This document shows, one piece after another, positions 45,056 through 53,720 of a stretch of DNA of 55,705 nucleotides. Source of the DNA: an uncultured Chloroflexales bacterium. Its GTDB lineage: Bacteria > Chloroflexota > Chloroflexia > Chloroflexales > Chloroflexaceae. The notes under the pieces are model-generated. The model was not told the origin of the DNA, did not search any database, and saw nothing but the letters and a program-made list of their open reading frames with translations. The stretch lies in contig CALANA010000187.1 of NCBI GenBank assembly GCA_937925925.1, positions 1 through 55,705 of the forward strand, given 5' to 3'. Position 1 is the stretch's first letter, and every line of letters starts with the position of its first letter. The position numbers and the translations under genes were made by a program.

Positions 45056-46171
45056 TTATTTTGCGTGCCGTAACTCCGCAAATGTGGTCATCGTCGTTAT
45101 TGGGCCGGGTGCCACCTGGAGAGGCTGGTTCTGGGCCGCAAACGTTAGCGCCAGCGAAATCCCGATCATGGCCGCCACGGTTGCAATCAACACAAACCGT
45201 TGGGTCACCTGCGGCTGACTCCAGCCCATCAACTCAAAATGATGATGCAGCGGTGCCATCTTAAAAACGCGCCGTCCCTCACCAAACCGATAGCGTGTCC
45301 ACTTAAAGTAGGTGGTCTGAATAATCACCGACAACGCCTCGGCCACAAACACAATGCCCACAACCGGTAACAGCAGCCATTGCTGCGATTGGAGGGCCAC
45401 AATCGCCAGCACGGCCCCCAATGCCAGCGATCCCGTGTCACCCATAAACACCTGAGCCGGGTAGGCGTTGTACCACAAAAACGCCGCACAGGCCCCCACC
45501 AGCGTAAAACTGAAGGCCATCAGATTGGTCAGGCGTGGTTCAGACAAAAACGTCATTACTCCATAGGCCGCGAATGCCAGCGTCAGACTCCAGCCCGCCA
45601 GACTGTCCAGGCCATCGGTCAGATTCACCGCATTGGCCGCGCCAACAATAATCACAACCGCCAGCGGGATAAATCCGACCCCGATATTGATCGTACCTAC
45701 CAGCGGGATACGTACCAGACCTTCGTTCTGCAACCCATAGGGTACAGGTAAATAGAGTATCAGACTGGCAACAAAAGCGATTGCCAGCATGAGCAAAAAC
45801 TTATAACGTATGGTAAAGCCATATGTTTTTGACTGAGAACCGGTCAGGGTCATCCAATCATCGATCCCACCCAGAATAGCGAAACTGATCAATACCGCCA
45901 GCGGTAAGAGTATTGACCAGCGATCGACCAGATTAAAGAGTACAGTCAGGATAACCACAGTGCTGATGATCATAATGCCGCCCATCGTGGGTGTACCCAT
46001 TTTAGTCATATGGCTCTGTGGTCCCTCAATCCGAATTTGCTTTCCCAGTTTATGTTGCCGCGCAAAGCGTACCCACCAGGCACCGATGATCAGGGTCAAG
46101 ATAAAAGCAGCAGCAGCCAGCAACAACGCACGCGCCATATCATGAACCAGCACTGCACGCAGGACTTCCAC
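45056..46171 (-). CDS. mraY: Phospho-N-acetylmuramoyl-pentapeptide transferase
   Basis: The 371-residue membrane enzyme transfers phospho-MurNAc-pentapeptide to undecaprenyl phosphate, making lipid I. About ten helices are present. MGGIMI, GGIDDWMTL, NAVNLTDGLDSLAG, FMGDTGSLALG and the MAPLHHHFELMGW His-loop are intact. The start is GTG, one base after the murF stop, with GAGGAGG 9 bases upstream. Confidence 0.96.
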   Translation of the reverse strand: MEVLRAVLVHDMARALLLAAAAFILTLIIGAWWVRFARQHKLGKQIRIEGPQSHMTKMGTPTMGGIMIISTVVILTVLFNLVDRWSILLPLAVLISFAILGGIDDWMTLTGSQSKTYGFTIRYKFLLMLAIAFVASLILYLPVPYGLQNEGLVRIPLVGTINIGVGFIPLAVVIIVGAANAVNLTDGLDSLAGWSLTLAFAAYGVMTFLSEPRLTNLMAFSFTLVGACAAFLWYNAYPAQVFMGDTGSLALGAVLAIVALQSQQWLLLPVVGIVFVAEALSVIIQTTYFKWTRYRFGEGRRVFKMAPLHHHFELMGWSQPQVTQRFVLIATVAAMIGISLALTFAAQNQPLQVAPGPITTMTTFAELRHAK

Positions 46172-46172
46172 G

Positions 46173-47654
46173 TTACTTTACCTCCTCGGGGTGACGCTGT
46201 AGAGCTATCACAATCTGTTCCAATGCAACACCACGCGATCCTTTTACCAGGACGTAGTCGCCAGGGCGCAGCATGGTTTGCAGCGCATCAACTACGTCAT
46301 TGTTGCGCTCGAATACGAGAATATTGGCCGAGTCCATGCCACTGAGTCGTGCTTCTTCGGCGATCCAGCGGGCGCGGGAGCCAACACAGATCAGATGGTG
46401 GGCCACCTCGGCCACGCGACGGCCCACCATACGATGAGCCGATTCTTCAGTTGTGCCCAATTCGAGCATATCACCCAGGACGGCAATCCGCCGCCCGTTC
46501 AAGTCAGCCAGCAGATTCAGCGCCGCCAGCGAAGAGGCAGGAGCGGCGTTGTAGGTATCATCAATGATGTGTGACCCACCAACGCCCGGTACAACAAAGA
46601 GCCGCAGTTGCGTATTTTTATCCGCAAGCCCCGCCACAATGTCATCCCATCCCATACCCAGTGTCAAGCCAACTGCGATCGCTGACAGGGCGGTATGCAC
46701 ACTGTGGCGTCCAAGTAGGGGCAGTGCCAGATAGACCTCTTCGTCCTGATAATGGGCCCGAAAGGCAATCCCTTCCAGTCCGCGACTCTCAATCGCATCG
46801 GCCCAGAGTTCGGCCGCAGGGTCTAAGCCATAGCGTAGCACACGTGCTGCAGTACGCCCGGCCATACTCAGCACGCGTTCGTCATCCGCATTCAGTATGG
46901 CCACACCATCGGCGGGTAAGGACTCGACCAGTTCGGCCTTGGCATGGGTAATCGCCTCTATGCTACCCAATCGCTCGAGGTGCGAGGGGCCAATATTTGT
47001 CACCACTCCGATCTGTGGACGAGCCAGATCAGCCAGAAAACGGATTTCACCGGGTGCCCACATCCCCAACTCCAGCACGGCTACCTCGTGAGCAGGAGTC
47101 AACTGGAGCAAGGTCGTGGGTATGGTAACTTCACTGTTATAACTCCGTTGACTTTTTAACGTACAAAATCGCCGCTGCAGCACGGCTGCCATGACCTCTT
47201 TCGTAGAGGTCTTCCCAACGCTACCGGTAATCCCCACAACCGTGGGTGTGAACTGACGGCGATGATACACAGCCAGCCGTTGTAAGGCCATCAGTGGATC
47301 ATCCACCCCAATGAGCAAAAACGTTGACACCGGTGCGGTACTCAACCCCTCACCAGTGGCGGGATTGAGGAGTATCCAGGGCCGTTCCAGTTGTTCCAGT
47401 TCCGTCCGGCGTGGCTCAATTGCGGTTGATTGCACCAGCGCCCCCACCGCACCACGTTGGGCGGCCTCCGTCAGAAAGTTGTGCCCATCGGTATGGTCAC
47501 CGGCCAGAGCCACAAACAGTACACCCGGCTCAACCTGGCGTGAATCGGTCACGACAGCGGAAAACGTCACCTCCTGCCACGCTGCTGGAATATGTGGCAT
47601 CTGCCGAGTGATTTTGGGTTGAACACCAAATAAAATATGGATCAAACTGAGCAT
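46173..47654 (-). CDS. murF: UDP-N-acetylmuramoyl-tripeptide--D-alanyl-D-alanine ligase
   Basis: The 493-residue Mur ligase adds D-Ala-D-Ala to the stem peptide, completing the cytosolic precursor. VTDSRQVEPGVLFVAL near 35-50, the P-loop GITGSVGKTST (141-151), TNIGPSHLERLGS and DDTYNAAPASSLAAL confirm MurF. ATG 47654 has AGGAG 7 bases upstream; the frame extends 12 codons further. murE, which normally lies just upstream, is not present. Confidence 0.95.
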   Translation of the reverse strand: MLSLIHILFGVQPKITRQMPHIPAAWQEVTFSAVVTDSRQVEPGVLFVALAGDHTDGHNFLTEAAQRGAVGALVQSTAIEPRRTELEQLERPWILLNPATGEGLSTAPVSTFLLIGVDDPLMALQRLAVYHRRQFTPTVVGITGSVGKTSTKEVMAAVLQRRFCTLKSQRSYNSEVTIPTTLLQLTPAHEVAVLELGMWAPGEIRFLADLARPQIGVVTNIGPSHLERLGSIEAITHAKAELVESLPADGVAILNADDERVLSMAGRTAARVLRYGLDPAAELWADAIESRGLEGIAFRAHYQDEEVYLALPLLGRHSVHTALSAIAVGLTLGMGWDDIVAGLADKNTQLRLFVVPGVGGSHIIDDTYNAAPASSLAALNLLADLNGRRIAVLGDMLELGTTEESAHRMVGRRVAEVAHHLICVGSRARWIAEEARLSGMDSANILVFERNNDVVDALQTMLRPGDYVLVKGSRGVALEQIVIALQRHPEEVK

Positions 47655-47814
47655 GCCTATCTCCTGCCATAACGGGCAATGCGGCGGCATTGTAGCATAA
47701 ATTTGGCCATAATGTTAGCCACAATGGTAGGTATGTTGGCATCCTGGCTCGCAATTACTCAGTGTCATCAGCTCCACGCATTTTTTATATCCGTCGTCGT
47801 GTTGTTCCGACAAC

Positions 47815-49623
47815 TCACTGACCGGGACTGAACAGGGCCGGGTCGGGTGGAATACGCGCATAGCGAATCAGTTCATCCATGACGTTGTAGAATACCGGAA
47901 TAGCCGTGCCGACACCCCAGATGTCATCCTTGGGTCGATCGATTTTAACCAGCACCGCATACCGGGACTCCTCGGCTGGCGCAAACCCTAGCACCGAACC
48001 AATGGTAAAATTGGGATCATAGGTACCGCCAGGGATGGGGATGGAGGATGTGCCGGTCTTGGCCGCAACTTGATAGCCTGGTACCAACCACTGATCGGCC
48101 CAACTACCGGTGCGATGTACCCAGACAACTGGGGCATAATGATTGGCCGAATGCACCAGCATACGGCGAATAGTCCAGGCTACACCAGGATCAACCACTT
48201 GACGCACCGGCGTTGGCTCTGTGTAGGTACAGGTATCAACTTCACAGAACTTTTCAACAACATAGGGTTTCATCAGCAGGCCATTATTAGCGATCGCCGC
48301 TACCGCTCGCACCATCTGGAGCGGCGTCACTGCAATGCCCTGTCCATAAGAATTCGTCAACAGCAAGGCATCGTTATAGAGGGGTGAAGTAGGATCATGC
48401 ACCAGACCACGCTCTTCGCCACCTAGTTCGATACCGGTCGGCTCCCCGAAACCAAAATCGCGCACTATCCGATAGAAACGCTCGGCCCCGGTCATTTCGT
48501 TTAACTGGAGTGCGCCCACATTGCTCGAGTAATACAGTACCCCGGTTGCATCAATCGTCCCATTACCGGCGCGATCCCAGTTGTGAAACTGGGTACCCAG
48601 ACGCTGTACTACCCCCGGATCATATATCGGCGTATCAGCGGTAGCGGCACCGGTTTCCAGCGCCGCTGCGACAGTAATAATTTTGAACGTACTCCCCGGC
48701 TCATACAAGTCATTAACGGCGGGATTGCGGCTATACACTTCCGGTGGATAATCATAATACCGATTCGGATCAAAGGGCGGCCAACTGGCCATGCCACGAA
48801 TGGCACCAGTAGCCGTCTCCATCACCACAATCGAGCCACCATCGGCCTGATGCCGCTCAACGGCGTTTTTTAATTCGGCTTCGATCATGTTTTGAATGAA
48901 TGGGTCAATCGTCAATGTAAGATTGACGCCATCGCGGGGCGGCTGTCGCTGTTGGGGCGCAATCGCTATTGGGTTGCGAAACGGATCAAATTCAGCCGTC
49001 AACGTGCCTGTAATACCTTTGAGCGCCGTGTTGTAAAAACTTTCCACCCCACCGATACCGTCGTTGTTAAAATTGACGGCCCCAATGATTTGCGATGCGA
49101 ACGATCCCTGGGGATAAATACGTCGAGGTTCGTAGATCAGGCGCAACCCCGGCTCGCCGAGCAACGCAATCCGCTCGGCCACTGCTGGTTCTAACCAGCG
49201 GGCCACGTTGATCCAGTAGCGTTCGGTATTGGTCATCGCTTCCAGAATTTTTTGTTCATCCTGTCCTAGCAGAGGAGCCAGCGTCAGCGCCAGGCGTGGG
49301 GCTTTGTCAGGCGGAATATAGGCCGGTACTACCCACAGACTCTCGCGTTCGACATCAATTGCCAGCGCATTGCCGTGGCGATCAGTAATCACGCCCCGGC
49401 CCGGACGCAGGGTAATTTCGTGATTAATCTCACGGGCGGCTTTCGTTGCCAGTTCTTCACTGCGCAAGATCTGCAATTCGCCCAGACGAAAAGCAACCCG
49501 CAAGAACAGCAGCGCACTGACTACCAGGAGAACCTGAATACGCCAGCGCGGAATACGGACATACGCACGCGCTGGCGCGCTATCTTTGCGATTTTGCGTG
49601 TGTGTCACCAGACGTAGAGCCAT
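47815..49623 (-). CDS. ftsI: Class B penicillin-binding protein (FtsI/PBP2-type transpeptidase)
   Basis: The 602-residue protein crosslinks septal peptidoglycan. It has one N-terminal transmembrane helix (about 27-45), a PBP dimerisation domain (about 68-225) and a transpeptidase domain. The active motifs are S311TFK, S366SN and K522TG. ATG 49623 is favoured over 49629 because AAAGGA is correctly spaced. PASTA domains are absent. It lies between the FtsL-like gene and murF, as in other dcw clusters, and should pair with FtsW. Confidence 0.95.
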   Translation of the reverse strand: MALRLVTHTQNRKDSAPARAYVRIPRWRIQVLLVVSALLFLRVAFRLGELQILRSEELATKAAREINHEITLRPGRGVITDRHGNALAIDVERESLWVVPAYIPPDKAPRLALTLAPLLGQDEQKILEAMTNTERYWINVARWLEPAVAERIALLGEPGLRLIYEPRRIYPQGSFASQIIGAVNFNNDGIGGVESFYNTALKGITGTLTAEFDPFRNPIAIAPQQRQPPRDGVNLTLTIDPFIQNMIEAELKNAVERHQADGGSIVVMETATGAIRGMASWPPFDPNRYYDYPPEVYSRNPAVNDLYEPGSTFKIITVAAALETGAATADTPIYDPGVVQRLGTQFHNWDRAGNGTIDATGVLYYSSNVGALQLNEMTGAERFYRIVRDFGFGEPTGIELGGEERGLVHDPTSPLYNDALLLTNSYGQGIAVTPLQMVRAVAAIANNGLLMKPYVVEKFCEVDTCTYTEPTPVRQVVDPGVAWTIRRMLVHSANHYAPVVWVHRTGSWADQWLVPGYQVAAKTGTSSIPIPGGTYDPNFTIGSVLGFAPAEESRYAVLVKIDRPKDDIWGVGTAIPVFYNVMDELIRYARIPPDPALFSPGQ

Positions 49624-49682
49624 GCCCATCCTTTATAATCTATGATTTCGTACCTAAATTTTACCCAAAGACAGACGTACGG

Positions 49683-50129
49683 TTAATTATCGCCCTGTTC
49701 TGCATCAAGGGCCGTATCTACCGATGTCAGGCGCTCTGCCTGCGGCTGTTCGCTCGCGGAGTCAATCAGTGGCACGCCTGTGTCAGCCGGCAAAACCAGG
49801 TAGCGCACTTGATTGCTATGCGTCGGTCGCAAGCCAATCTCTGCTGCACGGGCATAGATCCGCTTCAAATCCTGAGCAGCGGCGTATTCCAGTTGCAACT
49901 GGCTACGTGTTCGTAGCAGTTCAGTGCGACGTGCTTCTAGTTCCACAATCGCATACCCTTTTGTTGCCACCACCCCGGTTTGTCCCAGAGCAATGAGACT
50001 CATCAGGCACAGCATCACTACGGCGATCAACAGGGAGCGGCTTACATCGAACCGCAGATAATGCGGTAGTTCCCTACGGCGTACCCGTGCCTGGCGAATG
50101 GGCGAAAGATCCTCAAATCGTATAGCCAT
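49683..50129 (-). CDS. ftsL: FtsL-like bitopic division protein
   Basis: The 148-residue protein has a basic N-terminus, one helix (about 33-55) and an external coiled coil (about 57-95, VELEARRTELLRTRSQLQLE). This is the FtsL/DivIC architecture. FtsL joins FtsB and FtsQ and activates FtsWI. Sequence identity in this family is low, so the call rests on topology and position between rsmH and the PBP. ATG 50129 has AAGGA 5 bases upstream. The acidic tail after about 110 has no clear function. Confidence 0.8.
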   Translation of the reverse strand: MAIRFEDLSPIRQARVRRRELPHYLRFDVSRSLLIAVVMLCLMSLIALGQTGVVATKGYAIVELEARRTELLRTRSQLQLEYAAAQDLKRIYARAAEIGLRPTHSNQVRYLVLPADTGVPLIDSASEQPQAERLTSVDTALDAEQGDN

Positions 50130-50137
50130 AATCATCC

Positions 50138-51139
50138 TTACATCCAGGCGTCTTGCACTACGCCTCTATGTGTCTCGTTGTCAACCACCTTAATCCGTTC
50201 GGCAACCCGCATCCGCGCACTACGGCTGCGCGGGTTGGCGCGGGTCTCTGCTTCAGCCGGCTCCACCGGCTTACGTGTAATGATCTGCAGCCGCACTGGA
50301 CGATCAGGTGCCTCACTACCACCATAACCAGACTCGGCCCGCAAAAACAACTTGACGATCCGGTCTTCGAGCGAGTGAAAACTAATCACCACCAGCCGTC
50401 CGCCTGGTCGCAAGAGTTCCACCGCCTGGGGCAAGGCAGCTTCCAACTGTTCAAGCTCACGATTCACGGCAATGCGTAAAGCCTGGAATGTACGCGTTGC
50501 CGGATGAATGCGGACTGGACGGCGTTGCTTGCGAGCATTGACTGACCCTATGGCTTGCAGCACGATCCTGGTCAGGTCGCCAGTCGTCAGAATGGGTTGC
50601 TGCTGGCGTCGCTCCACAATACGGCGCGCAATACGCCGCGCATAGCGCTCCTCGCCATAACGATAGATCATATCCGCCAGGCTCTGCTCGTCCAGGTTCG
50701 CCACCAGATCAGCGGCGGTGGTGGGCTGTATCGGGTTCAAGCGCATATCCAGCGGCCCATCGGCACTCAACGCAAATCCACGCTCCGGCGTATCAAGCTG
50801 ATGGGACGAGACACCCAGGTCAAACAGAATGCCATCCACAGCGGAAAAACCCTGCGCCAGTGCCAGTGCCTGGAGAGTGTCAAAACTTCCCTGACACAAA
50901 CAATAGGCCTGCCCCTCCGCAGGTGTGCCAGCCACAGCCGCCAATCGCGTGCGACTAGCTTGCATAGCGGCTGGATCAGCATCGATCCCTAGCAACCGGC
51001 CACCGGGTTGGATATGTCGCAGCAACGCGGCCGCGTGCCCACCGCCACCAATCGTACTATCAATGTACACCTGTCCTGGCTGAGGTTGGAAAGCGGCCAG
51101 AACCTCGGCCAGCAACACTGGTGTATGAACATATGGCAT
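50138..51139 (-). CDS. rsmH: 16S rRNA m4C1402 methyltransferase RsmH
   Basis: The 333-residue SAM-dependent enzyme methylates N4 of C1402 in 16S r[13 protein letters not shown] near 5-14, the SAM motif DSTIGGGGH (26-34), [14 protein letters not shown], and the C-terminal [15 protein letters not shown] are diagnostic. ATG 51139 has GGGAG upstream; the open frame continues upstream into mraZ, which is not used. It lies 26 bases after mraZ. Confidence 0.96.
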   Translation of the reverse strand: MPYVHTPVLLAEVLAAFQPQPGQVYIDSTIGGGGHAAALLRHIQPGGRLLGIDADPAAMQASRTRLAAVAGTPAEGQAYCLCQGSFDTLQALALAQGFSAVDGILFDLGVSSHQLDTPERGFALSADGPLDMRLNPIQPTTAADLVANLDEQSLADMIYRYGEERYARRIARRIVERRQQQPILTTGDLTRIVLQAIGSVNARKQRRPVRIHPATRTFQALRIAVNRELEQLEAALPQAVELLRPGGRLVVISFHSLEDRIVKLFLRAESGYGGSEAPDRPVRLQIITRKPVEPAEAETRANPRSRSARMRVAERIKVVDNETHRGVVQDAWM

Positions 51140-51165
51140 ACTCGAGACTCCCACCAGGACTGCTG

Positions 51166-51597
51166 CTATATACCAAGATCCGCGAGATGGGCCGCAATTG
51201 CACTCCCACTGGTATCGAGCGTATCCAGCACACTTTGCCAACGCTCCCGCGACCAGATCTCAAAATAGGTATCCAGCCCAGCGATCACCACTGGCTCGAC
51301 TAACCCGGCATACTCGCGTAAGTTGTGCGGGATAAGTATCCGTCCCTGACGATCCAGTTCAACCTCGGCGGCACCCGAGAAGAGCAGACGCCGTAAATTA
51401 CGCGCCTCCTCATTGCCCAGTGACGAAGCACTGATGCGCTGGGCGAGCGTTTGCCAGATCGGTCGCGGGAATACCTGCAGACAGCGATCAAAACCGCGTG
51501 TCAGGACTAATCCCTCTGCCACCTCTTCCCGGAAACGTGCCGGCACTGCCACGCGACCTTTGTCGTCAATGGTGTGTTCATACTCACCTAGAAACAC
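51166..51597 (-). CDS. mraZ: Transcriptional regulator MraZ
   Basis: The 143-residue protein with two AbrB-like half-domains ([23 protein letters not shown] and [20 protein letters not shown]) represses its own dcw operon by binding direct repeats of TGGGG. It starts with GTG; GAGGAAGCGGGAGC precedes it. First gene of the dcw cluster. Matching repeats are found at 51844-51869. Confidence 0.95.
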   Translation of the reverse strand: MFLGEYEHTIDDKGRVAVPARFREEVAEGLVLTRGFDRCLQVFPRPIWQTLAQRISASSLGNEEARNLRRLLFSGAAEVELDRQGRILIPHNLREYAGLVEPVVIAGLDTYFEIWSRERWQSVLDTLDTSGSAIAAHLADLGI

Positions 51598-51843
51598 GCT
51601 CCCGCTTCCTCTCTGTCGTCACCAACGGACGGGGTTGATCTTATGGTATGCGGGCTGGTCTTGATTACAGTTACTACCTGGGAGAACTATTGAGCGTTAT
51701 CTATTGGCAGTCCACTTTCATGATTTGCCATAGTAAAAATGTTCTAAACAGTTGTGATCGTCTTGATCGTTGATCAGCGCTGATGTTATCGTAGCGAAAT
51801 TGCTGGTTAGAGATATACCAGAAAAAGAAAATTTGTTCGATTT

Positions 51844-51869
51844 CCCCACTTTTCCCCACTTTCCTCCAC
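51844..51869 (-). promoter_or_regulatory. MraZ-binding direct repeats
   Basis: On the minus strand three 10-base units follow one another: GTGGAGGAAA, GTGGGGAAAA, GTGGGGAAAT. The GTGGGG cores at 51864, 51854 and 51844 (one mismatch in the first) fit the known MraZ operator, TGGGN cores spaced 10 bases apart. They lie just downstream of the mra -10 box. Extra TTGCCCCAT boxes (TGGGGCAA inverted) are at 51896-51904 and 51926-51934. Confidence 0.85.
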
Positions 51870-51880
51870 CAGTGTACCCC

Positions 51881-51909
51881 ATTATATACCACCTGTTGCC
51901 CCATTTCAA
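51881..51909 (-). promoter_or_regulatory. mra (dcw) operon promoter
   Basis: Minus strand TTGAAA (51904-51909), spacer of 17 and TATAAT (51881-51886) form a near-consensus promoter about 280 bases before mraZ. Transcription should start near 51874 and enter the MraZ repeats at once. Confidence 0.85.
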
Positions 51910-52123
51910 GCGTTTTAGGATGAGATTGCCCCATGTACAGCAAAAGTCTTTACGGGGCATGTTAGTATGAAGCATAGAGACATAAAGGTATAGCGCGTTC
52001 GGGCACATACCTCACAGTACAATAACAGGAGGTACACGGTTGCTCTGGTGGGACACTCTGCGTCGATACCCAGACGTCTCACCAGGCCAGGAACAAGACC
52101 TTTCTCAGATACCACCTGGCTAT

Positions 52124-52465
52124 CTAGTGGTCAGCCACACTGAATATGCGGAGTATGTAGGAACGATCTAAGTCGTTCCTATGGCGTCAGAAACGCCGAA
52201 CGTCGTGACGACGTATCCGGCAGTATCATGGTGCGCAGTATGTCGTCACGACTTATGGTTTTTGCCTACATATTCCGCTCTGCGCCTCCCCGCCCGGCGG
52301 CTGAAGCCGCGGGCTACGGGATGCGAAGCCCGCCTGCGCGGGCTGGAGCAGGTCATACCGGATTCATGACGCAAACTCCATTAGTCGTTCCCAGGGCGTC
52401 AGAAACGCCGAACGTCGTGACGACGTATCTGGTACTATCATGCATGCATGGTGATCAACCACTAG
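52124..52465 (+). repeat. Family B MITE-like element with nested 104-bp repeat
   Basis: The left end is CTAGTGGTCAGCCACACTGA and the right end GGTGATCAACCACTAG, giving inverted ends. Inside, the family core GGCGTCAGAAACGCCGAACG occurs twice, at about 52183 and 52394, on either side of the 104-bp repeat (52284-52387) shared with 7425-7528. It lies immediately upstream of moaC. Confidence 0.75.
52284..52387. repeat. 104-bp dispersed repeat, copy 2
   Basis: Almost identical over its full length to 7425-7528 (four or so differences, for example GGGATGCG for GGGCTGCG). It is nested in the family B element. Confidence 0.9.
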
Positions 52466-52506
52466 TGGCAAATCGTGTTGATGTTGGAGATAAGGAGCAA
52501 AGAGCA

Positions 52507-53001
52507 GTGGATGAGCAACAAGATCGTGAATTAACCCATCTAGATGCCCATGGACATGCACATATGGTTGATGTCGGTGCCAAGAGTGTTACGTCGCGTG
52601 AAGCCATTGCGCGCGGTGTGGTACTGATGCAGCCGGAGACCTTGCGGCTGCTGGTAGCCGGCAATTTGCCCAAAGGAGATGTACTGGCCGTTGCACGTGT
52701 AGCTGGTATTATGGCCGCGAAACGCACGCCTGAACTTATCCCGCTCTGTCACAGCCTGGCACTCACGCATGTGGCGGTGACACTGACAGCCGACGAGTCG
52801 CGGCATGCGCTCTTGATTGAAGCGACGGTGCGCTCACAGGGTCAAACTGGAGTCGAAATGGAGGCACTGACGGCTGTCAGTGTGGCAGCGCTGACGGTCT
52901 ATGACATGGCTAAGGCTGTAGATCGGCACATGCGCATTACGGATATCCGGCTGGCGCAAAAACGTGGTGGACGGAGCGGCACATTGGTACTAGAAGAATA
53001 A
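52507..53001 (+). CDS. moaC: Cyclic pyranopterin monophosphate synthase MoaC
   Basis: The 164-residue enzyme makes cyclic pyranopterin monophosphate, the second half of the first step of molybdenum cofactor synthesis. [17 protein letters not shown] near 19-35, [18 protein letters not shown] (67-84) and [20 protein letters not shown] are diagnostic, as is the C-terminal KRGGRSG. GTG 52507 with AAGGAG upstream gives the usual length; the open frame continues into the repeat element upstream but that part is not MoaC. No other mo genes are in the window. Confidence 0.95.
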   Translation: MDEQQDRELTHLDAHGHAHMVDVGAKSVTSREAIARGVVLMQPETLRLLVAGNLPKGDVLAVARVAGIMAAKRTPELIPLCHSLALTHVAVTLTADESRHALLIEATVRSQGQTGVEMEALTAVSVAALTVYDMAKAVDRHMRITDIRLAQKRGGRSGTLVLEE

Positions 53002-53043
53002 AGGCGCGAACGCTGCTACCGTTTCAGATGGCCTGCATCTATA

Positions 53044-53361
53044 TCACGGTGATCCATGTTCAATCTGGCTCGCCAGTTCATCGGCACGCACCATCTGGTG
53101 GAGCATCTGGTCTTCCAGAAGCGCATGACGCCGATGAAGTTCGTTGATCTCGCGCTCAACCAGAATATCGGTTGGGCCTTCGCGTTGTGCCAGCAGTGTT
53201 TCCAGACGCTGCTGCACCTCTTCTATTTCCCAGGCCAGTTCGTGGAGGAGCGCATGGATATTTTTGAGTTCATCCCACTGCGCCTGTTGCCGTTGAGCGG
53301 GTTTTCTCCGCTCGACTCTGCCTCTGAGCTGACTATGTGGTTGTTGCCTACGTTGTTTCAT
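53044..53361 (-). CDS. Small coiled-coil protein
   Basis: The 105-residue protein is not recognised. It has a basic, Gln/Arg-rich N-terminus (about 1-25) and a long coiled coil (about 28-98, heptads in LLHELAWEIEEVQQRLETLLAQ and EINELHRRHALLEDQML). No membrane helix or signal is seen. ATG 53361 has no ribosome-binding site, but a TTGCGA-N17-TATGCT promoter ends 6 bases before it, so the mRNA may be leaderless. It converges with moaC. Confidence 0.6.
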   Translation of the reverse strand: MKQRRQQPHSQLRGRVERRKPAQRQQAQWDELKNIHALLHELAWEIEEVQQRLETLLAQREGPTDILVEREINELHRRHALLEDQMLHQMVRADELASQIEHGSP

Positions 53362-53367
53362 AGGTTC

Positions 53368-53396
53368 AGCATAGCACACGCCACTGGCAATCGCAA
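53368..53396 (-). promoter_or_regulatory. Promoter of the coiled-coil gene (possible leaderless start)
   Basis: Minus strand TTGCGA (53391-53396), spacer 17, TATGCT (53368-53373). The ATG at 53361 falls where transcription would start. The divergent promoter at 53400 is almost adjacent. Confidence 0.5.
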
Positions 53397-53399
53397 TAC

Positions 53400-53428
53400 T
53401 TGACATAGAATTTTTGTTCTATTATAAT
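53400..53428 (+). promoter_or_regulatory. Perfect consensus promoter without a gene
   Basis: TTGACA (53400-53405), a 17-base spacer and TATAAT (53423-53428) match the sigma-70 consensus in all twelve positions. The spacer holds an inverted repeat (ATAGAA, six bases, TTCTAT) that could be an operator. No protein gene starts in the next 600 bases; see the candidate RNA. Confidence 0.8.
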
Positions 53429-53434
53429 AAGAGC

Positions 53435-53625
53435 AGCAAGACCACACGGTTTTTTTAGCAGATTGGGTCAGGATGGGCTGCCGCTGTGTTGACAGAAACC
53501 CCTAAAGCGGCGGGGTAAGTATGCGCGGAGCGAAGTTCTAGACATGCTCCCTATATGGCTGCCATACTGGCTAAAGCTGTTTAGACAGGCGCTGAATAGA
53601 GTAGCTTGTTATAAACCGGTAATAC
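53435..53625 (+). ncRNA. Candidate small non-coding RNA
   Basis: Transcription from the consensus promoter should begin near 53435 and yield a gene-free RNA. Local stems are visible: ACCCC/GGGGT (about 53498-53517), CTGT-GTTG-ACAG (about 53484-53495), GGAGC/GCTCC (about 53527-53550), TATGG-CTG-CCATA (about 53554-53566) and CTGT-TTAG-ACAG (about 53577-53588). CGGTTT (53447-53452) can pair with AAACCG (53613-53618) to close the structure. It matches no RNA family that I recognise; the 3' end is a guess. Remains of an IS200/IS605-type end is an alternative reading. Confidence 0.35.
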
Positions 53626-53720
53626 CTGCGGTGTACAATAGTACTACAAAAGACATCGTGTCATAGATATAGCGATCCTACAGCAGTTGTGAATGGGAGT
53701 TTCAGTTTCAGCCGCATGTT

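Noticed and set aside
53473..53505. 10-codon leader peptide (MGCRCVDRNP) in the candidate small RNA
   Set aside because: It is too short to judge and is followed by no structural gene that it could control.
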